A DNA stretch of 64,000 nt, from positions 310,001 to 374,000 of the forward strand of contig NZ_MKIN01000022.1 of NCBI RefSeq assembly GCF_001938985.1, given 5' to 3'. The notes under the pieces were generated by a model, which worked only from the letters and a program-made list of their open reading frames with translations, searched no databases and had not been told where the DNA came from. This stretch comes from Gillisella taibaishanensis. Lineage in GTDB: Bacteria > Pseudomonadota > Alphaproteobacteria > Rhizobiales > Rhizobiaceae. Positions 1-10,116 of the stretch are shown in pieces; positions within the stretch are counted from its first letter, which is position 1, and the number at the start of each line of letters is the position of its first letter. Made by a program: the position numbers and the translations under genes.

Positions 1-575
1 AAATTACGCGCTGGCCGGCCCTCCGCGTCTCGGTGATCGAGGTCCAGATGATCCCGCCGCACCGGAGGGCGCTCGAAATCGTAGCAATTCCCACGAAAAT
101 TCGGCAGGGTGATAAACAAATAGCCCCCGTCTTTGACAATCCGCATCCACTCACGCAGGCCGCCAACCGGATCGTCGAAATGCTCAAGCACATGGTTGGC
201 AATGACGAAATCCAACGCGCCGTCTGCGTAGACCGATAGATCGTTTCCATCGATGACATGGGCCAGCGGTACGAGTTCGTCCACCGGCAGCCCATAAAGC
301 GCGACAAGGGTCTCGTTGGAAACGACATCGACATATTCGACCCGGCAGCCCTGTCCCACATTCGTCGGAACCTGCTGTGCGCCAAGCTCTATGCCCCGTC
401 CACGCAGATGTTTTCGCGCGAACCAGTCCCTGATTTCGAGCCGGTTCTTTAAGGCAGAACACAGTGTCGCTTTACTCAACCAGGATCGCGCTTCAGCTTG
501 ATCAAGAAAACGGCGCACCCAAAGCAGCATTCCATCATCAGGCGCTGGCCAGACATAATCACGGATATTGATCAC
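1..575 (-). CDS. Class I SAM-dependent methyltransferase, 3' part outside window
   Basis: The reverse strand is open from a GTG at 575 to base 1, giving 191 residues with the C-terminus beyond the window. The GTG is preceded by GAGGGG at a usual ribosome-binding distance, and an in-frame stop lies just upstream, so the start is well fixed. Visible features are GIELGAQQ (the glycine-rich SAM motif I region), then DFVIANHVLEHFDDP and DGGYLFITLPN, which are typical of methyltransferase type 11/UbiE-like folds. The substrate cannot be told. It has no close partner; the next feature upstream is the tRNA gene. It could also be a glycan-modifying methyltransferase, since such VLEHFDDP proteins often sit in polysaccharide loci. 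Confidence 0.75.
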   Translation of the reverse strand, partial: MINIRDYVWPAPDDGMLLWVRRFLDQAEARSWLSKATLCSALKNRLEIRDWFARKHLRGRGIELGAQQVPTNVGQGCRVEYVDVVSNETLVALYGLPVDELVPLAHVIDGNDLSVYADGALDFVIANHVLEHFDDPVGGLREWMRIVKDGGYLFITLPNFRGNCYDFERPPVRRDHLDLDHRDAEGRPARN

Positions 576-1036
576 TGCCCCTCACTCACTTTACGCTACG
601 GTCCAGACAAAGCTGGATAATATCTTCTCAACCGGCCACACCCGAGGGCCACCTAACCAGGTCGGCACCACGCAGGTCCTCTCCTTAAAAGGCTCAATCG
701 CACAGCGCCCGCAAGGTTGGCAATTAAAGATAATCTTTTCATGGCAACCCAACGCCCCTCAACATACGGCGCAACCTCAGCCCGGGCGGGAAGCAAAAAG
801 GAAAAAGCCGTATGAATCGGCTCTCGCGAGCCGCCTGCCACAGGCAAGACGGTATAAAAATTCCGCTTCTTGCTAGGACAGCATAGACTTATCGAGAAAC
901 TGGAAGAGCTGCATTATCCACAGCGATCGGCGCACAGACCGCTCACCAGCTAAGCTCATGACAATTTTTATATTCTGAGGAAGAATAACCAGGGTAAACC
1001 CTGTCAAACTCAACCTTAAACACGGTTGGAAAAGAA
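576..1036. other. Intergenic stretch, no gene recognised
   Basis: About 460 bases between the methyltransferase start and the tRNA. Short open frames on both strands have no ribosome-binding site and no protein-like composition. The part near the methyltransferase presumably holds its promoter; the part near 900-1030 is AT-richer and lies 3' of the tRNA. I see no repeat or convincing terminator. Confidence 0.5.
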
Positions 1037-1112
<76 letters not shown>

Positions 1113-1251
1113 GCCTGCAGAGCTTGGTAAGTGCCTCGCCGCTGCCGTGAGCGGGGATATAAAGGGGTTCCCCGCCCTTGTCCAGCGCCCTTTGAAAAAA
1201 ACATTGAAGGAAAGGGCAAAAAACCGCTAACCCACGAAAAAGTCAGCAAAA

Positions 1252-2169
1252 TCAAATGTCGAGTTGGCCGGAGGCTATGCGCACGGCATTGCCGCCGATG
1301 CGGGCGCGGAAAACTTTGGCGTCCTTGGTATCGATGTGAAGGTGGATGAAAGAGGGTCGGCCCATCTCTAAGCCCTGCTCGATCAGCAAGGGGTGATGCC
1401 CATCAGGCAAGGCGTCGAAATGCTGGATTGCACCGGAAAGTGCGGCGACAGCCGAACCTGTCGCCGGGTCCTCGGCAATCCCCATATCGGGTGAAAACAT
1501 CCGCGCGTGGAAATGGGCAGCATGGTGCACGCCGCCCCGGCAATAGACATAGGCGGAGGTCAAAGCACCGTCGCAAAAGGGCGCGGCACGCTCCCAGAGC
1601 TGCGGATCGAACTCGATGCTCTCGACCTCACCCAGGTTGTTGACCGGCACCAACAGGAAGGGCACACCGGCCGACCAGATCGACGGCACATGATTTTCGA
1701 AGAACAGCTGGCTGGGCTTCAGCGCCAGCGCATCGGCAATACCCTGCCGGTCGAGCGGCAGTTGGATCTGTGTCGAAGTTTTCGGCAGGTCAAATTCGGC
1801 AAAGCTTACCTCACCCGGCCGCAGGCTCACTGCACAACGCACCGGACCAATCTTTTCGTCGATCACGGAAACGAGGTCGATAGGCCCCGAGCGATCCTGA
1901 TGCGCCTTCTCCGCCAGCGCAATGGCGGTTCCAACCGTTGGATGGCCTGCAAAGGGTAATTCCCGGCCAGGCGTGAAGATCCGGATACGCGCTACATGCG
2001 CGACATTCACGGAGGGAAACACGAAGACGGTCTCCGATAAATTGAATTCCCGCGCTATTGCCTGCAACGCGTCGTCATCAAGACCTTCGCAATCGAACAC
2101 GACTGCAAGCGGGTTGCCGCCCAGCTTTTTATCCGTGAAGACGTCGTAAATGCAATAGTGCCGAGCCAA
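1252..2169 (-). CDS. PhzF family isomerase/epimerase
   Basis: This 305-residue protein has the PhzF (diaminopimelate-epimerase-like) double fold. The N-terminal VFTDKKLGGNPLAVV and the SETVFVFP segment, whose Glu is the family's general acid/base, are present, followed by GHPTVGTA and the C-terminal EDPATGSAVAAL. Length fits the family (about 260-310). The start is a TTG at 2169, chosen because GGAGG lies five bases upstream. PhzF members isomerise phenazine precursors, but most genomic homologues have no known substrate and there are no phenazine genes here. The Nudix gene lies 73 bases upstream on the same strand, so co-transcription is possible. Confidence 0.88.
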   Translation of the reverse strand: MARHYCIYDVFTDKKLGGNPLAVVFDCEGLDDDALQAIAREFNLSETVFVFPSVNVAHVARIRIFTPGRELPFAGHPTVGTAIALAEKAHQDRSGPIDLVSVIDEKIGPVRCAVSLRPGEVSFAEFDLPKTSTQIQLPLDRQGIADALALKPSQLFFENHVPSIWSAGVPFLLVPVNNLGEVESIEFDPQLWERAAPFCDGALTSAYVYCRGGVHHAAHFHARMFSPDMGIAEDPATGSAVAALSGAIQHFDALPDGHHPLLIEQGLEMGRPSFIHLHIDTKDAKVFRARIGGNAVRIASGQLDI

Positions 2170-2242
2170 ACAAGCCTCCAGTCGCCGTTACCTTCGGCGC
2201 AGACTGCACGAGCGGCGCCGGCCATGCAAGGCGAACCGTCGC

Positions 2243-2998
2243 TTAGCCGGGAAAAACCCAATCGAGCAGGGGATACATGTCTGGCGTGTAATCGTAAGCA
2301 CTGCGATCGGCCGAGCGGATCGCGACGGCGCGGGAAATCTCCTGCTCCTCGTCTACGGCCATATGCGCGGCCACGCGCTCGAAAATTGCCTCGGTGGACA
2401 GCGGTAGGCGGAATACCCGGAACATCGTCACCCGCCGTCCGCGACGATAGGCTCGAAGTTGTGGATCAATGACCGCCTCCGCCAGCGACAGGCCAGTCTC
2501 TTCCAACACCTCGCGGCGCATATTACCGTCGACATCAACCTTGCCATCGACGATATCGGAACCATCGAGCGAGCCGGCCGGGCAATAGACCCGTCCTGCG
2601 TTGGCCGTATGAGCCCCCATTTCAACGGCAATCATCGCGCCGTCCGCCGACAACACGACCGGGAAGGCGAACAGATGATAGCCAAAATCCGGCTCAGCCT
2701 GCCGACGCCAGAACAGGAATGTCGAATAGGGCACGATATGGCCGGCGCCGACCATTTCCCCTGTGCCGATCCTCAGCGACGAGAACAACACCATGGAGCC
2801 GTCGTAAAGTGCCGGATTGGCAGCCGACTCGGCGGCCCAATTTCGGCGAATAGCGTCCAGATTGCTGCTATGAAACGGATGGTCGCCAGGCTGAACACTG
2901 AGATCAAGGAGGTCTATATCAAAAACCTCACCATCTGCCGGAAAGGCCGCAAGGCCGTCATCGGCCTGCGATAGCATGATCTTGGCATGAGACAGCAT
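2243..2998 (-). CDS. Nudix hydrolase
   Basis: A 251-residue protein. The Nudix helix signature RREVLEETGL lies about residues 165-175, preceded by a glycine and acidic stretch (GSLDGSDIVDG) in place of the usual compact GX5E spacing, so the box is longer than the classic form. The N-terminal 110 residues contain an aromatic-rich region (FLFWRRQAEPDFGYHLFAFP) seen in other long bacterial Nudix proteins. These enzymes cleave nucleoside diphosphates linked to another moiety; the substrate here is unknown. The start at 2998 has AAAGGA upstream. It precedes the PhzF gene on the same strand. Confidence 0.8.
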   Translation of the reverse strand: MLSHAKIMLSQADDGLAAFPADGEVFDIDLLDLSVQPGDHPFHSSNLDAIRRNWAAESAANPALYDGSMVLFSSLRIGTGEMVGAGHIVPYSTFLFWRRQAEPDFGYHLFAFPVVLSADGAMIAVEMGAHTANAGRVYCPAGSLDGSDIVDGKVDVDGNMRREVLEETGLSLAEAVIDPQLRAYRRGRRVTMFRVFRLPLSTEAIFERVAAHMAVDEEQEISRAVAIRSADRSAYDYTPDMYPLLDWVFPG

Positions 2999-3136
2999 CG
3001 AGGGGTCCTTTATCTAGCAGGTCCCGTCAGGGCGCCGCAGCCCCGTTATTGGCGGGGATTTCCAGCATTTGTAAAGGGAGCCCTGCGCAAAAAGATGACA
3101 GCAGCATCACGTCTTCACGTTTTCCCGCCTCAATAT

Positions 3137-3172
3137 CAAAAGTGCTCGTCAGACGGATGTCTTACGAGCACT
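3137..3172 (-). terminator. Intrinsic terminator of the chemotaxis gene
   Basis: AGTGCTCGT (3141-3149) and ACGAGCACT (3164-3172) form a perfect 9-bp stem, extended inside by AGAC/GTCT around a GGAT loop after one mismatch. Read on the reverse strand it is followed by TTTTGAT, and it lies 36 bases past the end of the transducer gene. Confidence 0.7.
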
Positions 3173-3207
3173 GCACCTTCTGCCGTGGTCTGTAAAAGGC
3201 CTCTAAC

Positions 3208-4884
3208 TCAAGCCGCTCTCGAATAGCTCGCGGCGTTGGTCCTGGCTTCCGTCTTGAATTGAGCGACCATATGGAAAAGATCCTCGACTTCCTTGGCGAG
3301 TGAAAAGGCCGCCGCGGTGGTTTCTTCGACCATTGCCGCATTCTTCTGAGTGGACTGATCGATGACGTTGACCGAGCTGTTGATTTCCCGCAGGGCTGTC
3401 GCCTGCTCTCTGCCGCCGTTGACGATCGCCAAGACGTTGCTGTCGATAGAACGGATCTGGCCGAGGATCAGATCGAGCGCTGCGCCAGTCTGACCGACAA
3501 GATCGACGCCGCGGCCGACCTGTTTGCCCGACACATTGATCAACTGTCGGATTTCCTTGGCAGATGCCGCCGAGCGCTGGGCGAGTTCACGTACTTCCTG
3601 GGCAACGACCGCAAAACCCTTGCCGGCCTCACCGGCCCTAGCCGCTTCCACGCCTGCATTCAGGGCAAGAAGATTGGTCTGGAAAGCAATCTCGTCGATC
3701 ACGCCAAGAATGCTCGAAATCTGTCCGGAAGACTGTTCGATCTCGTTCATGGCAACCACGGCATCCTTGACGATTGCGCTTGACTGCTCGGCATTGACAC
3801 GAGTTTCCCCCATGAGCCGGGCGACCTCCGTGGCCCTCTCCGCCGAATCGGCCACAGTGGTCGTGACTTGCTCCATAGATGCCGCAGCCTCTTCAACGGA
3901 AGCAGCCTGCACTTCGGTGCGGCGCGACAAATCGTTGGCAGCCTCTTTGATCTCGTTTGTGCTTGAAGCGATGGAGCGGGCGCTTATCGTCACTCCATTG
4001 ATCGTGTTGCGCAGATGATTGAGTGCCTCATTGAAATCGGCACGAAGCTTTTCCATGGTCGGGACAAATGTCCTCTCGATCGTCATGGTCAGGTCGCCGG
4101 CAGCCAACGCCTTCAATGCAACGCCGAGATGGGCGATAGCATCCATACGGTTGGACACATCGGTGGCGAATTTTACGATCTTGCAGACCTTTCCATGCGC
4201 GTCGAAAACCGGATTATACGTGGCTTGGATCCAGACATCGTGGCCGTCCTTGGCAACACGGCGGAACTCGTTGGCCATGGTCCGTCCGCTGGCGAGATCG
4301 CGCCAGAAAGCGGTATAGTCGGCCGACGCACTATAGTCCTTCTCGCAGAACATCCTGTGATGGCGACCGACGAGTTCGGAGTGTGCGTAACCCAGCGCCG
4401 TGCAGAAATTTTCGTTGGCGGTGATGATCGTGCCATCGGGCGTGAATTCGATCACGGCCATCGACACGGATACTGCCTTTAGCTTGGCATCGTCTTCCAT
4501 GGCCTTGAGCTTCGTCGCAGTGATATCTGTTGCGTATTTGATCACCTTGAAGGGCTTGCCGCCCTTCATGACGGGATTGTATGAGGCTTCGATCCAGACG
4601 TCCCGGCCACCCTTGCCAATACGGCGATATTGAGCGCGTTGGAACTTACCCTGGCTAAGGTTTTGCCAAAACTGCCGATACTCCGGCCCCTCGATCTCGC
4701 TCGGGTCGACGAATATCCGATGGTGCTTGCCCTTGATCTCGGCCAGCGTGTAGCCGATCACCTGACAAAAATTCTCGTTGGCGTCGAGGATCGTTCCGTC
4801 CAAGCCGAATTCTATCACTGCCTGCGATTTGCGCAGGGCGACAACTTCTGACCTGGCATCAGCTCCCAATCCGAAAATGCTCAT
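3208..4884 (-). CDS. Soluble methyl-accepting chemotaxis protein with two PAS domains
   Basis: The start was placed at ATG 4884 ([13 protein letters not shown]), giving 558 residues; an upstream in-frame ATG at 4944 adds 20 residues unlike the family. Two closely similar PAS domains (about residues 12-115 and 135-240) share [20 protein letters not shown] and [25 protein letters not shown] short HAMP-like linker ([21 protein letters not shown]) follows, then a long MCP signalling coiled coil with the tip [20 protein letters not shown]. No membrane segment is visible, so it should act in the cytoplasm and sense a ligand or redox state through the PAS domains, signalling to CheA/CheW. No CheB/CheR-tethering pentapeptide is seen at the C-terminus. 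Confidence 0.92.
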   Translation of the reverse strand: MSIFGLGADARSEVVALRKSQAVIEFGLDGTILDANENFCQVIGYTLAEIKGKHHRIFVDPSEIEGPEYRQFWQNLSQGKFQRAQYRRIGKGGRDVWIEASYNPVMKGGKPFKVIKYATDITATKLKAMEDDAKLKAVSVSMAVIEFTPDGTIITANENFCTALGYAHSELVGRHHRMFCEKDYSASADYTAFWRDLASGRTMANEFRRVAKDGHDVWIQATYNPVFDAHGKVCKIVKFATDVSNRMDAIAHLGVALKALAAGDLTMTIERTFVPTMEKLRADFNEALNHLRNTINGVTISARSIASSTNEIKEAANDLSRRTEVQAASVEEAAASMEQVTTTVADSAERATEVARLMGETRVNAEQSSAIVKDAVVAMNEIEQSSGQISSILGVIDEIAFQTNLLALNAGVEAARAGEAGKGFAVVAQEVRELAQRSAASAKEIRQLINVSGKQVGRGVDLVGQTGAALDLILGQIRSIDSNVLAIVNGGREQATALREINSSVNVIDQSTQKNAAMVEETTAAAFSLAKEVEDLFHMVAQFKTEARTNAASYSRAA

Positions 4885-5280
4885 GTTCAATCCTCGACTT
4901 CCCATCGGCGTGGTGCTTTGACCAGCGTCATTTGATGCCAACATTATCGCACAAAAATAAATACAATAAATATCTAAATTAGAAGAACTATGCAGTTACT
5001 GTATATTGATGGAACAAGATGAAGGACGCGTTATCGTTGCAATTTAAATTTCCCTAAATTTATAGGGGCTCAAACGCCAAAGCTCTAAAACTGCACGAAA
5101 ACGCCCGTTTTCTGTGAAGACGCGGTCTCCTCGCCGTTTCACGACAATAAGGAATAGCGGCCAGAAAACCTCGAATGAAAGCGTTACCTTTCACTGCAAT
5201 CGTCGACAATAAGTGGATTTACCGGCTTATAAGCATTGTTGTATATGTTAGAAATAGTGACATGTGACGCGGTGCAACTC
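4885..5280. other. Divergent promoter region, no gene
   Basis: About 400 AT-rich bases between the chemotaxis gene (reverse) and the MerR-type regulator (forward). A very AT-rich run at 4944-5060 is likely to hold the chemotaxis promoter. The 60 bases before 5281 should carry the regulator's promoter and any operator; I could not assign exact elements. Confidence 0.5.
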
Positions 5281-6147
5281 ATGAAGAACACTTATTCGCT
5301 TCGGGAAATTGTCGAAGAAACCGGCTTGTCCAAGCTTGTTCTGCACGCGTGGGAGCGGCGCTATGGGGCGATCGTGCCGGAGCGGACGGAAACAGGCCGC
5401 CGCATCTATCGACATGAGGATCTTCTCAGGCTGCAATTGCTGAAGGGCTGCGTCGACAATGGCCAGCGGATCGGCTCCATCATTCACCTCTCGAACGACG
5501 ACTTGCAGAGGGTACTGCTCGGCCAGAAAAGGCTGCAAGATCTGGGTGACGTCATCGCGGCGATTGAGCTCATGGATGGTGACGGCTTGGACCGGATGCT
5601 GGGCACCCGCTTCATGACGCTCGGGCCGGTCGAATTCTGTCGGGAAGTCGTGCTGCCATTGATGAGTGAAATTGGCCGCCTCTGGGCAGAGGGCAAAATG
5701 TCCATTGCCAGCGAACATCTGGTAACGGCAGCCATCCGGGCGCTGCTGAGCGGCGCCTTCAAGCTCATGCCAGCCCCGCGCGGCGCACACCGCATGGTGT
5801 TTTCAACGGTTGAGGGCGAATTGCATGAAATAGGCGCGTTGGTCGCGGCGATCATTGCCCGGGATCAAGGTGTGCACGCTACCTATCTTGGCAGCCAGCT
5901 TCCGGCCGAGGCTTTGGCGGAAGCGGTGACAAAGACTGGCTCTACGATCGTTTGCCTCAGCGGCGCGGTCAAGCGCAATCGCAATGCGATCTCTCAGATC
6001 AAGACTATCCGCGCCGCTCTTCCCGCCAATGTGGCGCTCTGGCTAGGCGGCGCCGCGTTCGCCGATTTGCCGCCGATCACGGGCGTCACCTATTTCGATC
6101 GAATTGACCTTTTCGAGACGGCGACGGCAGCCCTGCAGGCCGATTGA
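5281..6147 (+). CDS. MerR-type regulator with cobalamin-binding domain (CarH/LitR-like)
   Basis: 288 residues from the ATG at 5281 (MKNTYSLREIVEE). The N-terminal winged helix reads YSLREIVEETGLSKLVLHAWERRYG, then GRRIYRHEDLLRL, typical of MerR proteins of the CarA/CarH/LitR group. Residues about 90-175 form a four-helix B12-cap segment. The C-terminal domain has ELHEIG, a serine exactly 41 residues later (CLSGAV), and a GG (LWLGGAA) about 28 residues after that, matching the ExHxxG-x41-S-x26-28-GG cobalamin-binding pattern. Such proteins repress genes in the dark and are released by light acting on adenosylcobalamin, or act B12-independently. No carotenoid, photolyase or B12 gene is adjacent, so the target is unknown. 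Confidence 0.85.
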   Translation: MKNTYSLREIVEETGLSKLVLHAWERRYGAIVPERTETGRRIYRHEDLLRLQLLKGCVDNGQRIGSIIHLSNDDLQRVLLGQKRLQDLGDVIAAIELMDGDGLDRMLGTRFMTLGPVEFCREVVLPLMSEIGRLWAEGKMSIASEHLVTAAIRALLSGAFKLMPAPRGAHRMVFSTVEGELHEIGALVAAIIARDQGVHATYLGSQLPAEALAEAVTKTGSTIVCLSGAVKRNRNAISQIKTIRAALPANVALWLGGAAFADLPPITGVTYFDRIDLFETATAALQAD

Positions 6148-6171
6148 GGCCGAGACGGCTCTTAACAAAAA

Positions 6172-6197
6172 GGCGGGGATGCCGAAACATCCCCGCC
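6172..6197. terminator. Bidirectional terminator between the MerR regulator and ilvC
   Basis: GGCGGGGATG (6172-6181) and CATCCCCGCC (6188-6197) form a perfect 10-bp stem with loop CCGAAA, preceded by AAAAA (forward strand) and placed between two convergent genes. Confidence 0.85.
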
Positions 6198-6238
6198 ATT
6201 CTTAGTCGAAGCCTAATTGGCGAACCGCTTTCGCAGGA

Positions 6239-7336
<1,098 letters not shown>

Positions 7337-7344
<8 letters not shown>

Positions 7345-7975
7345 ACATGCTTTTCTCCGTGCCGTGCAGCACGAGAAAGGCGGCAACCGCCTTCTGCGCG
7401 CGGGCGTCGAATTTGTTCGGCTCTGGCTTTTCACCGAGCAGAAGACGGACATGCAGATCCGAAACGATCAGGCCGTAGAGAGTGCGATAGGCATCCTCGC
7501 CGTCCTCGAAGCGCAACAGACCATCGCGGCGGCCGGCATCGAGCAGCGCCCTCGCCCGCCGGTCGATCTGGCGGCGGCCGCGCTCCAGCAGCATCTGGCC
7601 AAGCTTGGAGCCGTCACGGCTGGTCTGGCCGATGGCGAGCCGATTGAGCGCCAGCGAGATTTCGCCAGAGAGCACGTCGAGCAAATCGCGGGCAAATACC
7701 TGCAAATGATCGGCAAGCATCTGCGGGCTCAGCCGCTCGCCGGCGCGCTCGAAGGTGCGGACCTTGCTGGCTTGGTAGGAAATCATCGCCGACAACAAGC
7801 CGTCGCGATCGCCAAACCACTTATAAAGGCTTTCCTTGGAGCAATTGGCGGCACGCGCCAGACCCGCCGTCGTCAACGCCTTATCGCCGCCCTCGACCAG
7901 AAGACGAAGAGCCTCCGCCAGAACCGCGCTCTGGCGTGCAGAAAATTCTGCTGTTGGCATGGCATTGCTCGACAC
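7337..7975 (-). CDS. TetR family regulator
   Basis: The HTH reads LAEALRLLVEGGDKALTTAG then LARAANCSKESLYKWFGDRDGLLSAM, diagnostic of TetR proteins, followed by an all-helical ligand domain with RAGERLSPQMLADHLQVFARDLLDVL. An ATG at 7993 opens the frame, but no ribosome-binding site precedes it and it lies three bases from a strong palindrome. I chose the GTG at 7975, which has GGAGAGG nine bases upstream (212 residues); an ATG at 7960 is another choice. The likely operator at 7996-8009 implies autorepression. The divergent side has no gene for about 350 bases and ilvC is downstream behind a terminator, so the regulated target is unclear. Confidence 0.85.
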
Positions 7976-7995
7976 GCGATTAATCCTCTCCATAA

Positions 7996-8009
7996 GTACC
8001 GTACGGTAC
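7996..8009. promoter_or_regulatory. Palindromic candidate operator for the adjacent TetR
   Basis: GTACCGTACGGTAC is a perfect 14-bp palindrome about 20 bases upstream of the preferred tetR start. TetR dimers commonly bind such palindromes in their own promoters (family knowledge); the assignment to this protein is inference. Confidence 0.6.
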
Positions 8010-8357
8010 GGTTCCTAGTAGCGCGCTTCGAAAAGAACGTCAAGCACCCAGCGCAGGAGAATGAAGAATGATCGGTGTGATTAATTTATAATCGTCGCCT
8101 CGCGCCCTCTCACATTGAAGTGACAGAGGCAAGGAAGCGATTAGGGGATGTCATATATCGACGCGCGACACCGGATCATCCGTTTGAAAGCCTGCGTTTT
8201 CCGCTGTCACAAACCGGACAAGGTCCGCGAATGCATGCCTGCGATGCACAATCGCGGCCACGGGAAAGGTTGCAGCGCAAGAGAAATGCGCCCAAATCTA
8301 AGACATCGAACCAAAAAGTTCGACTAGATTTTAATCCGCTGAAGAGTTGGAAAACCG
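8010..8357. other. Intergenic stretch, no gene
   Basis: About 350 bases without a credible coding frame. It begins at the tetR palindrome and ends at the small secreted protein, whose promoter probably lies in the AT-richer last 80 bases. Confidence 0.45.
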
Positions 8358-8555
8358 ATGAAATTTCTTATAGCCACCACGTTCGCAGCAATTATCGCTA
8401 GTGCATCCGTCTCCCTCGCCGCCGCCCCGTCCAAGGCCAATGACGCTTCTTCACAGTCCGCGTCGAGCGAGGCATACCAGCAATCGGACAACAGCACATG
8501 GCAGTTTAAAGCTCCCGCCAAGGAACCCCATCACCGCAATCAGTTCAACCGCTGA
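8358..8555 (+). CDS. Small exported protein, unknown function
   Basis: 65 residues. The N-terminus MKFLIATTFAAIIASASVSLAAAPSKA has a positive start, hydrophobic core and AxA-type site, so Sec export with cleavage near residue 22-27 is expected. The mature part of about 40 residues is rich in Ser, Gln, Asn and Lys (SSQSASSEAYQQSDNSTWQF) and ends in HHRNQFNR. No domain is recognised. The start is preceded by a weak GAAGAG/TTGGAAAA region. Another small exported protein of the same general type is at 20433-20750. A perfect hairpin follows 24 bases downstream. Confidence 0.6.
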   Translation: MKFLIATTFAAIIASASVSLAAAPSKANDASSQSASSEAYQQSDNSTWQFKAPAKEPHHRNQFNR

Positions 8556-8578
8556 TCCGCAGGTACACGCCTTGAGAC

Positions 8579-8607
8579 GGAGCGTCGCAGGCCTGCTGCG
8601 ACGCTCC
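8579..8607. terminator. Strong hairpin between convergent genes
   Basis: GGAGCGTCGCAG (8579-8590) pairs perfectly with CTGCGACGCTCC (8596-8607) around loop GCCTG. There is no T tract, so it may end or protect transcripts rather than act as a classic intrinsic terminator. Confidence 0.55.
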
Positions 8608-8665
8608 GGACTGCGCGGATCAAGCCAGCGTGTTCACGCACCTAATCGCCCCATGGCCTGATCGC

Positions 8666-9130
8666 CTACTCAGCGTAATCCACCGGCACCGCAGACCCGC
8701 TCTTCATCGTCTCCATAGAGATTGACGCGGAGACATCGAATAGTTCGATCCGGCGCACCAACCGCCGATAGACGACATCGTAATGCTCGACGCGCGGCAG
8801 CACGATCTTCAGAATGTAATCGTGATGGCCCGTTAGCCGATGTGCCTCGACGATTTCGGCAATATCAGTAATTGCCCGGCGAAATTCCTCGGTCCACTCA
8901 TCCGTATGATGCGCGGTTTTGACCAGCGCATAGACCGTGGTCGGCACGCCCACTTTATCCCGGTTGAGCACAGCGATGCGCCGCTCGATGTAACCGGCTT
9001 CCTCCAGCCTCTGAATCCGGCGCGAGCAGGCCGAGACCGACAGCGACACCTTGTCGGCGAGATCGCTGACAGCAATTGCCGCGTCTCGCTGCAGCAGGTC
9101 GAGAATCTTCCGGTCTCTCTCGTCAATCAC
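8666..9130 (-). CDS. Lrp/AsnC family regulator
   Basis: 154 residues, the standard family length. The N-terminal HTH reads DERDRKILDLLQRDAAIAVS then LADKVSLSVSACSRRIQRLEEAGYI, and the C-terminal RAM/Lrp effector domain contains RLTGHHDYILKI. It is divergent from the Asp/Glu racemase gene, 173 bases away. Lrp proteins often control an adjacent amino-acid gene, so the racemase is the likely target and a D- or L-amino acid a possible effector; this is inference from context. Confidence 0.92.
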   Translation of the reverse strand: MIDERDRKILDLLQRDAAIAVSDLADKVSLSVSACSRRIQRLEEAGYIERRIAVLNRDKVGVPTTVYALVKTAHHTDEWTEEFRRAITDIAEIVEAHRLTGHHDYILKIVLPRVEHYDVVYRRLVRRIELFDVSASISMETMKSGSAVPVDYAE

Positions 9131-9303
9131 GCTTCAATTCTCCGCCGAATTTAATACGGTTGCAAAAACAGAGCGCCGTGGGATTACTGGACGCAAATTA
9201 TAGGCGCCACATCATCATGTTTTTCTCAAGTTTGCAAACGCGTTGCGCCGTGGTGCTGGCATAGTCAGTGCATTCCAATTAAAGACGTCAAGGGAACACG
9301 ACA

Positions 9304-10017
9304 ATGCGGATGATCGGCCTGATCGGAGGAATGAGTTTCGAAAGCTCGGTGGTTTATTACCGACTGATCAACGAGGCGGTGCGCGAGACCCTGGGCGGGT
9401 TGGCTTCCGCCGAAATCGTCATGCGCTCCGTCGATTTTTCTCAGATCGTTGCCTACCAAAAGGCTGGTCGCTGGGATCTCGCCGAGAAGGTGCTTGGTGA
9501 TGCCGCAGCGGCCCTAGAACGGGCGGGCGCCGATTGCGTGCTGATCTGCACCAATACCATGCATCTGATTGCCGATGCCGTCGCCGCCCGCATTTCCGTG
9601 CCGCTCATCCATATCGTCGATGCAACGGCGACCGCCATCAAGGCCGCCGGGTTCAAGCGGCCGTTGCTGCTTGCCACCCGCTATACAATGGAACACGGGT
9701 TCTATACCGACCGGATGCGCGCGCTCGGCCTTCAGCCCATGGTGCCCTCGTCAGAGGATCGCGGCACCGTGCACAACGTGATTTTCGATGAACTGTGCGC
9801 CGGGCATGTCAAGCCCGCCTCCCGCGCCGCCTATCTGGAAATCATCGAGAAAGCCAAATCCGAAGGTGCCGATTGCGTCATCCTCGGCTGCACCGAGATT
9901 TGCCTGCTGCTCGACCCGGCTAGTCTTTGCCTGCCCGGCTTTGATTCCACCGCCATCCACTGCGCTGCAGCTGTTGATTTCTCGCTTGCAGACCAGGAAC
10001 TCAAGAAGATCGCCTAA
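9304..10017 (+). CDS. Aspartate/glutamate racemase family protein (RacX/YgeA-like)
   Basis: 237 residues. It begins MRMIGLIGGMSFESS, the family's N-terminal loop. The two catalytic cysteines of cofactor-independent racemases are present in LICTNTMHL (about residue 80) and VILGCTEICLLL (about residue 197). It would racemise an acidic or related amino acid without PLP; the exact substrate cannot be read from sequence. The start has AAGGGAACACGACA upstream. It is transcribed away from an Lrp-type regulator and followed by a strong terminator, so it is monocistronic. Confidence 0.88.
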   Translation: MRMIGLIGGMSFESSVVYYRLINEAVRETLGGLASAEIVMRSVDFSQIVAYQKAGRWDLAEKVLGDAAAALERAGADCVLICTNTMHLIADAVAARISVPLIHIVDATATAIKAAGFKRPLLLATRYTMEHGFYTDRMRALGLQPMVPSSEDRGTVHNVIFDELCAGHVKPASRAAYLEIIEKAKSEGADCVILGCTEICLLLDPASLCLPGFDSTAIHCAAAVDFSLADQELKKIA

Positions 10018-10046
10018 TCCGATTTTCTGCCACGATTTAAAGCGAG

Positions 10047-10079
10047 ATTGCCCACGAAATTGATCGTGGGCAATTTTTT
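10047..10079 (+). terminator. Intrinsic terminator of the racemase gene
   Basis: ATTGCCCACGA (10047-10057) pairs with TCGTGGGCAAT (10064-10074), followed by a run of T to 10079, about 30 bases after the racemase stop codon. Confidence 0.92.
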
Positions 10080-10088
10080 GCTTGATTT

Positions 10089-10104
10089 GGAAACGATCAT
10101 TTCC
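10089..10104. promoter_or_regulatory. Palindromic candidate operator of the following TetR gene
   Basis: GGAAACGATCATTTCC is a 16-bp palindrome with one mismatched pair, ending 12 bases before the tetR start codon. AAACGATC-type palindromes are common TetR sites; autoregulation is inferred. Confidence 0.5.
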
Positions 10105-10116
10105 TAAGTAGAGTCC

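Noticed and set aside
4884-4944. Upstream start of the chemotaxis protein adding 20 residues
   Set aside because: The added sequence is unrelated to the family N-terminus, while [13 protein letters not shown] at 4884 is a typical start.
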